NCBI GenBank assembly: GCA_964492335.1
Contig: CAZBJX010000007.1
Coordinates: forward strand, 1 to 64,000
Source: JAFGCL01 sp964492335
GTDB taxonomy: Bacteria; Chloroflexota; Dehalococcoidia; UBA2247; RBG-13-53-26
DNA: 64,000 nt
Reading direction: 5' to 3'
Within the stretch, counting starts at the first letter, position 1, and each line of letters begins with the position of its first letter. Position numbers and translations under genes: made by a program. The notes beneath the pieces were generated by a model that searched no databases, was not told where the DNA came from, and saw only the letters and a list, made by a program, of their open reading frames with translations. Shown here piece after piece: positions 59,328 through 64,000 of the stretch.

Positions 59328-60134
59328 ATGGAGTTGATCGTCTGTGTAAAACAAGTCCCCGACCCGGAAGCACCCCCCGCCAGTTTCAAAGTCGATGCCG
59401 CCGCGAACAAGGTTATCCCCCCGCCTGGAGTCGCTCCTGTAGTCAGCACCTACGACGAGACCGCCGTGGAGGCTGCCCTCAGGGTCAAGGACGCCAAAGC
59501 GGGCAGCAAGGTAACCGTCGTCAGCCTGGGGAACAACCTGGTGAGGGATGTGGTCAAAAAGCCCCTGGCCATGGGCGCTGACCAGTTGATGCTCCTGGAA
59601 GACCCGGCCTACGAAGACGGCGACAGCTACTCCACCGCCGTGGCGCTGGCCGCCGCCATCAAGAAGATCGGCAAGTTCGACATCATCTTCTGCGGGCGGC
59701 AGGCCGCTGACTGGGACGCCGGCCAGGTGGGAATCGGCGTGGCCGAACTGCTGGGCCTGCCCTGTGTCACCCTGGCCAAGAAGATCACCATCCTCGATGA
59801 CACCAAGGTGGAGGTCGAAAGGCTGGTAGCCGACGGCTTCGAGGTGGTCCAGGTCCCGCTGCCGTGCCTCCTTACGGTCACCAGCGAGCTGGGCGAGCCC
59901 CGCTACGCGCCGCTGAAGGGCATCATGAAGGCCGCCAAGATCCAGCCCACTATCTGGAAGCCGGCCGACATCGGACTGGAGCCCGACAAGATCGGCGCCA
60001 AGGGCCGGCTCACCAAGCTGCAGAAGCTCTTCCAGCCGGTCAAAGAAGGCAAGTGCGAGATCATCGAGGGCGAGAACGTGGCCGATGCTGCTGCCAAGCT
60101 GGCCGCCCGCCTGAGAGAGGCCAAGGTCCTGTAG
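59328..60134 (+). CDS. etfB: electron transfer flavoprotein, beta subunit
   Basis: A 268-residue EtfB. MELIVCVKQVPDPEAPPASF is the family opening; DETAVEAALRVKD, FCGRQAADWDAGQVG and the recognition loop region SELGEPRYAPLKGIMKAAK are typical. With EtfA it carries electrons between acyl-CoA dehydrogenases and the membrane, or bifurcates electrons. No partner dehydrogenase or FixCX is in this window. An excellent GAAGGAGG precedes the start. Confidence 0.95.
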   Translation: MELIVCVKQVPDPEAPPASFKVDAAANKVIPPPGVAPVVSTYDETAVEAALRVKDAKAGSKVTVVSLGNNLVRDVVKKPLAMGADQLMLLEDPAYEDGDSYSTAVALAAAIKKIGKFDIIFCGRQAADWDAGQVGIGVAELLGLPCVTLAKKITILDDTKVEVERLVADGFEVVQVPLPCLLTVTSELGEPRYAPLKGIMKAAKIQPTIWKPADIGLEPDKIGAKGRLTKLQKLFQPVKEGKCEIIEGENVADAAAKLAARLREAKVL

Positions 60135-60179
60135 GCAGGGGAGCTGCCGGACAGCGGAAAGGCCAGGAGGCTTTCGGGA

Positions 60180-60332
60180 ATGCCCTGCGGAATGAACATG
60201 GATGACCTCATCGCCAGGCTGAAGGCCCGCGGGGAGCCTGGCACAACGGAGGCCGAGGAGATCCTGGAACAGATGCTCGCCGGCGGCAGCGATGGACCTG
60301 CCCAGGCTGAGGGACCGGACAAACTGACCTGA
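60180..60332 (+). CDS. 50-residue hypothetical protein in the etf operon
   Basis: A short frame beginning MPCGMNMDDLIARLKARGEP and ending PDKLT, lying between etfB and etfA with CCAGGAGG about 10 nt upstream. It is acidic and looks helical in the middle (TEAEEILEQMLAGG). The 238-bp space between etf genes, usually only a few bases, supports a real coding unit. I do not recognise a family; it could be an assembly or regulatory peptide, or non-coding. Alternative ATGs at 60192 and 60198 are in frame. Confidence 0.5.
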   Translation: MPCGMNMDDLIARLKARGEPGTTEAEEILEQMLAGGSDGPAQAEGPDKLT

Positions 60333-60372
60333 AAGACTGGTCCAGAGAGGATAACGACTTGAGGAGGAACGA

Positions 60373-61368
60373 ATGGCTGACAACAAAGGCGTATTAGTTG
60401 TTGGAGATATCATCGAGGGCAAGCTGGCCGCCATCACCGCAGAGATGCTCGGGGCCGGCAAGAAGCTGGCCACCAAGCTGGGCGAGCCTCTCTGCGCTGC
60501 CCTGCTGGGCAGCGGCATCAAGGCCCTGGCCGCCGACGCCATCGCGGCCGGCGCCGAGAAGGTCTTTATAGTCGACGACGACAACTTGAAGGACTACCAG
60601 AGCGATGCCTATGTCATGGCCGTCGAGAGCGCGATCAAGCAGGCCAACCCCCGGATTGTCCTGATGGGCCAGGGCAACATGGGCCGCGACCTGGCGCCAC
60701 GGCTGGCGTTCCGTTTCAACACCGCCGTCTCCATGGACTGCGTGGACCTGGACGTGGACGACAACAAGCACCTGGTGCAGACCAAGCCGGTCTACGGCGG
60801 CAACGCCCGGGCCATCTTCACCACGGAGGCCCTGCCTCAGATAGCCACCATCCGGGCCAAGGCCATGACCGCCCTGCCGCCGGACACCGCCAGGACGGGC
60901 GAGGTGATTGATGTGGCCTCCGGCATAGACCCGGCCAAGATCAAGACCAAGTTCGTCAAGAAGATCAAGGAAGAGGTGGCCGGGGTGAAGCTCGAGGACG
61001 CGCCGGCGGTCATCGCCGGCGGCCGCGGCGTCGGAGGCCCGGAAGGCTTCAAACAGCTCGAGGAACTGGCGAAGGTGCTCAAGGGCGCCGTAGGCGCCAC
61101 CCGGCCTGCGGTGGACAACAACTGGTGCCCCGCCACCATCCAGATCGGCCTCACCGGCAAGATCGTGGCCCCCGAGCTCTACATCGCCATAGCGCTCTCC
61201 GGCTCCAGCCAGCACATGGCCGGCTGCTCCGGTTCCAAGACCATCGTAGCCATCAACAAGGACCCCGAATCCAACATCTTCCGGGAGGCGCGCTTCGGGA
61301 TCGTCGCCGATTGGAAGCAGGCCCTTCCGCCCTTCACCGAGAAGGTCAAGGAGTTGCTGAAGGAGTAG
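60373..61368 (+). CDS. etfA: electron transfer flavoprotein, alpha subunit
   Basis: A 331-residue EtfA. The C-terminal FAD-binding domain is clear: VIAGGRGVGGPEGFKQLEEL, GATRPAVDNNWCP, QIGLTGKIVAPELYIAIALS, SGSSQHMAGCSGSKTIVAIN and KDPESNIFREARFGIVADW. The N-terminal domain is of normal length. A GAGGAGGAAC site precedes the ATG. It ends the etf operon, with a terminator hairpin 25 bp after the stop. Confidence 0.95.
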   Translation: MADNKGVLVVGDIIEGKLAAITAEMLGAGKKLATKLGEPLCAALLGSGIKALAADAIAAGAEKVFIVDDDNLKDYQSDAYVMAVESAIKQANPRIVLMGQGNMGRDLAPRLAFRFNTAVSMDCVDLDVDDNKHLVQTKPVYGGNARAIFTTEALPQIATIRAKAMTALPPDTARTGEVIDVASGIDPAKIKTKFVKKIKEEVAGVKLEDAPAVIAGGRGVGGPEGFKQLEELAKVLKGAVGATRPAVDNNWCPATIQIGLTGKIVAPELYIAIALSGSSQHMAGCSGSKTIVAINKDPESNIFREARFGIVADWKQALPPFTEKVKELLKE

Positions 61369-61392
61369 CCGCAGACTACGGTGCGCCGTTCC

Positions 61393-61428
61393 AGGGGGCC
61401 ATGCGCGAGCGTGGCCCCCTTCGTCTTC
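61393..61428 (+). terminator. terminator of the etf operon
   Basis: AGGGGGCCA (61393-61401) and TGGCCCCCT (61412-61420) form a perfect 9-bp stem with a 10-nt loop, followed by TCGTCTT. Confidence 0.65.
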
Positions 61429-61481
61429 CCGGCCGCCCACAGGGCCTCTGGCGGCCCCTCTCCCCGGCCCCGGCCCCGCCG

Positions 61482-63557
61482 CTAGGCTTTCTCTTTGTCC
61501 TTCTCCGCCGACCGGGCCTCTATGATCTTCTGGGCCTGGAAAGAGGGCACCTCTTCGTAGTGGTCGGACTCCATGGCGTAGGTGCCGCGCCCCTGCGTCA
61601 GCGACCGCAGGTCCACCGCATACCTCTGGACCTCGGCCAGGGGGACCAGGGCGTCGATCACCTGGAGGCCGCCCTCCTGGATCATGCCCATCACCCGGGC
61701 CCGCTTGGTGTTGAGGTCGGAGATGATGTCCCCGGTGAAGGCCTCGGGCACCATGACCTTGAGCTTCATCACCGGCTCCAGCAGGACGGTCGAGCCCTGG
61801 GACATGGCTTTCTTCAGGGCCTGCGCCGCAGCGATCTTGAAGGAGATCTCCGAGGAGTCCACCGGGTGGGCGCTGCCGTCGTAGAGGGTGACCTTCATGT
61901 CCACCATGGGATAGCGGGCCAGCACGCCTTCGTTCTTCCCCTCCATGACGCCCTTCTCCACGGCCGGGATGTAGTTCTTGGGCACCGCGCCGCCTACGAC
62001 CCGTTCGGCGAACTCAAAACCGCAGCCTCTCGGCAGAGGCTCCACCTCGATCAGCACGTGGCCGTACTGCCCGTGGCCGCCCGTCTGCTTCTTGTGCTTG
62101 TGCTCCGCCTGGACCATGGCCGTGACGGTTTCCCTATAGGGGACCTTGGGGACCTCCAGGTTCACTCCAACCCCGAACTTGCGCTGCATCCTCTCCGCCA
62201 CAACGTCGACATGGGTGTCGCCCATGCCCATCAGGACGGTCTCGCCGGTGTCGGTGTCCTTGCGCACCCGCAGAGTAGGATCTTCCTCGGCCAGCCGCGG
62301 CAGCACCGTGCCCAGTTTGTCCACGTCGGTCTTGGTCTTGGGGTGCAGGGCCACGCTGTAGATGGGCTCCGGGAAGCTGATCGGCTCCAGCTTCACCGGC
62401 CGCTCCTTCACGGCCAGGGTGTCCCCGGTGACCGTGGCCGCCAGCTTGCCCACGGCCCCGATATCTCCAGCGATGACCTTCGACACCGCTTCCTGGTTCT
62501 TGCCCTTGAACGTGAACAGCTGCCCTATCCGCTCCATCTGCGCCCTGGAGCTGTTCCAGACCTGGGAGTTGCTGCTGATCGAGCCCGAGTACACCCGGAA
62601 GTGGGTCACCTTTCCCACGTAGGGGTCGGCGCTGGTCATGAAGACCAGGGCGGCCAGCGGGGCGTCCTCATCAGCCCTTACGGGCTCCGCCTGCTGGGTG
62701 CCGGCGTTGGCGCCCTCCACGGCCGCCACCTCCCGGGGCGAAGGCAGGTACCGGCATATGGCATCCAGGAGATCGGCGGCGCCCGGGCCCTGCAGCGCCG
62801 AGCCGGCCAGGACCGGCACCAGCTTCCCGGACTTCACGCCCGCCACCAGCGCCCGGCTGAGCTCTTCGACGGCAATCTCCTGGCCGTCGAGATACTTCAT
62901 GGTCAGATCATCATCCAGTTCCGCCACCGCCTCCACCAGCTTCTCCCGCAGGGCCCTGGCCTGGGCCTCCAGCCCGGACGGAACGGCCTCCGCCTTCCCG
63001 TCCTTCCCGTGGGCCGTCATGGACAGGAGGTCCACCAGCCCCTCGAACGCGGCATGGGCCCCGATGGGCATCTGGAGGGGCACGCAGTGCCGCCCGAACC
63101 TCTTGTGGACCTGGTCCACCACCTTGCCGAAATCGGCGTTCTCCCGGTCCATCTTGTTGATGAAGATGAGGCGGGGCAGCCCCCGGCCGTCGGCCAGCTT
63201 CCACATCAGCTCCGTCCCCACCTCGATGCCCGACGCGGCGCAGATCACGATAACCGTCGCGTCAGCCACCGCCACGCCGGCCACGGCGCCGGCCACGAAG
63301 TCCGCATACCCCGGGGCGTCCAGGACGTTGATCTTGGTGCCGCTCCACTCGCACGGGAGGACGGAGAGGTTGATGCTTATCTTGCGCTTGACCTCATCCG
63401 GGTCGAAGTCCGAGGTGCTGCTGCCGTCATCGACCCTTCCCTGGCGCGGGATGGAGCCGGACGTGAACAGCATCGCCTCCGACAGCGAGGTCTTACCCGC
63501 TCCGCAGTGTGAGAGTAGGACCACGTTCCGTATGTGGTCAACGCCGTAGCTCTCCAT
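61482..63557 (-). CDS. EF-G-like translational GTPase (FusA2 type)
   Basis: A 691-residue GTPase related to elongation factor G. G1 is LLSHCGAGKTSLSEAML, with Cys-Gly where EF-G has Val/Gly-Asp/Gly; G3 is NVLDAPGYADFVAG and G4 is FINKMDREN. Domains II-V follow (GMGDTHVDVVAERMQRKFGV, KKQTGGHGQYGHVLIEVEPL, MSQGSTVLLEPVMKLKVMVP). The second-copy EF-G type is widespread in anaerobes; its role in translocation or ribosome rescue is not settled. ATG at 63557 follows AAGGGGG. A TATACT -10 lies at 63631-63626 on the minus strand. Confidence 0.93.
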   Translation of the reverse strand: MESYGVDHIRNVVLLSHCGAGKTSLSEAMLFTSGSIPRQGRVDDGSSTSDFDPDEVKRKISINLSVLPCEWSGTKINVLDAPGYADFVAGAVAGVAVADATVIVICAASGIEVGTELMWKLADGRGLPRLIFINKMDRENADFGKVVDQVHKRFGRHCVPLQMPIGAHAAFEGLVDLLSMTAHGKDGKAEAVPSGLEAQARALREKLVEAVAELDDDLTMKYLDGQEIAVEELSRALVAGVKSGKLVPVLAGSALQGPGAADLLDAICRYLPSPREVAAVEGANAGTQQAEPVRADEDAPLAALVFMTSADPYVGKVTHFRVYSGSISSNSQVWNSSRAQMERIGQLFTFKGKNQEAVSKVIAGDIGAVGKLAATVTGDTLAVKERPVKLEPISFPEPIYSVALHPKTKTDVDKLGTVLPRLAEEDPTLRVRKDTDTGETVLMGMGDTHVDVVAERMQRKFGVGVNLEVPKVPYRETVTAMVQAEHKHKKQTGGHGQYGHVLIEVEPLPRGCGFEFAERVVGGAVPKNYIPAVEKGVMEGKNEGVLARYPMVDMKVTLYDGSAHPVDSSEISFKIAAAQALKKAMSQGSTVLLEPVMKLKVMVPEAFTGDIISDLNTKRARVMGMIQEGGLQVIDALVPLAEVQRYAVDLRSLTQGRGTYAMESDHYEEVPSFQAQKIIEARSAEKDKEKA

Positions 63558-63625
63558 TACACCATCCCCCTTTCAGCAACCGTAGACCGAGAATGAACGT
63601 GGGGCACACAGAAATCAAGTATCCC

Positions 63626-63631
63626 AGTATA
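63626..63631 (-). promoter_or_regulatory. -10 element for the EF-G-like gene
   Basis: TATACT on the minus strand, with only a weak AT-rich -35 (TTTTAT) 17 bp upstream. The leader would be about 60 nt. Confidence 0.4.
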
Positions 63632-63744
63632 GCTAAAAACCCCGGGGAATAAAAGGCGAATCGAAGGCGAAGAAGGGCCGGCCGGCCCCCTCCCCCCACC
63701 ACGCCCGGAGAAGCTGCGGGCCTTCTGCCGGCGCTGACCGCCCA

Positions 63745-63774
63745 TTGCCGCCCGGAGGGCGCCTTTGATATAAT
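63745..63774 (+). promoter_or_regulatory. promoter of the NAD(P)HX repair gene
   Basis: TTGCCG at 63745-63750 and consensus TATAAT at 63769-63774 with an 18-bp spacer lie 27 bp before the TTG start. Confidence 0.6.
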
Positions 63775-63801
63775 CGGGCGGCATAGAACGAGGGGACCGG
63801 A

Positions 63802-64000
63802 TTGAAGATCGTCACCGTCCGCGAAATGCGGGCTATCGAGCAACAGGCCGACGCTGTGGGCCTGCCCTCCGAGGTGCTCATGGAGAACGCCGGGCTGGCC
63901 GTGGCCCGGCACATCAGGAGCTGCCTGGGCAGCGTCCTCGGCCGGCGCTTCCTGGTGCTGGCCGGCCCGGGGAACAACGGCGGTGACGGGCTGGTGGTGG
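63802..64000 (+). CDS. NAD(P)HX epimerase/dehydratase, N-terminal part (partial)
   Basis: The start of a YjeF-type NAD(P)HX repair enzyme, cut by the window end. The 66 visible residues begin MKIVTVREMRAIEQQADAVG, then LMENAGLAVARHI and the epimerase signature VLAGPGNNGGDGLVV. TTG at 63802 follows GAGGGG. Whether a C-terminal ADP/ATP-dependent dehydratase domain is fused, as is usual in bacteria, lies outside the window. Confidence 0.88.
   Translation, partial: MKIVTVREMRAIEQQADAVGLPSEVLMENAGLAVARHIRSCLGSVLGRRFLVLAGPGNNGGDGLVV

Overview
The window is GC-rich, gene-dense bacterial DNA with short intergenic gaps, sigma70-type promoters, purine-rich ribosome binding sites and frequent GTG or TTG starts. 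Gene content points to an anaerobic or microaerotolerant Chloroflexota bacterium, most likely Dehalococcoidia-related. The reasons are two tungsten/molybdenum aldehyde ferredoxin oxidoreductases (AFOR), indolepyruvate:ferredoxin oxidoreductase, three ADP-forming acyl-CoA synthetase alpha subunits, an inositol-phospholipid operon, split transketolase, a class V aminotransferase-SerA pair and QueH. This is inference from family content; no rRNA or tRNA is present to confirm it.

Layout. 1-9.1 kb: an accessory catabolic island with a CrtI-like flavoprotein divergent from a run SnoaL-fold protein, AFOR, lipocalin-like unknown, kinase-SCP2 fusion and acyl-CoA synthetase. 9.1-12.4 kb: a decayed SDR fragment, then a Fur/PerR regulator-katG operon with a perfect 16-bp palindrome over its promoter. 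12.7-14.7 kb: an exported Ig-like plus caspase-like protein and an isoprenylcysteine methyltransferase-like membrane protein. 14.9-19.2 kb: HMG-CoA-synthase-like/DUF35 fusion, thiolase and a second acyl-CoA synthetase. 19.3-23.5 kb: lipoprotein, ketopantoate reductase, two BcrA/BcrD-type activases, a 48-residue zinc ribbon and a PHP phosphoesterase. 23.5-26.9 kb: Usp, myo-inositol-phosphate synthase, PimA-like glycosyltransferase and a CDP-alcohol phosphatidyltransferase. 27-33 kb: housekeeping (purA, ruvB, queH, TauE/SafE exporter, split transketolase). 33-44.1 kb: livKHMGF transporter, iorAB, paaK, ACT protein, second AFOR and a polyferredoxin, forming a coherent amino-acid uptake and oxidation module. 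44.2-47.9 kb: MarR regulator and RND pump. 48-49.4 kb: third acyl-CoA synthetase. 49.6-59 kb: an unknown protein, two DAHP synthases, LysE exporter, serA with a class V aminotransferase, a decayed TolB-type fragment, and tyrS-ribF-aroF-aroH. 59.3-64 kb: etfB, a 50-residue ORF, etfA, an EF-G-like GTPase and the start of a YjeF-type NAD(P)HX repair gene.

How it fits together. Imported amino acids would be transaminated, oxidised by IorAB to acyl-CoA with reduction of ferredoxin, and interconverted with acids and aldehydes by PaaK and AFOR. ADP-forming acyl-CoA synthetases could conserve the thioester energy. ETF, the thiolase and the HMGS-like enzyme suggest beta-oxidation-type use of acyl-CoAs. 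KatG/PerR gives peroxide defence. No tRNA, rRNA, CRISPR array, intact insertion sequence or phage gene was seen.
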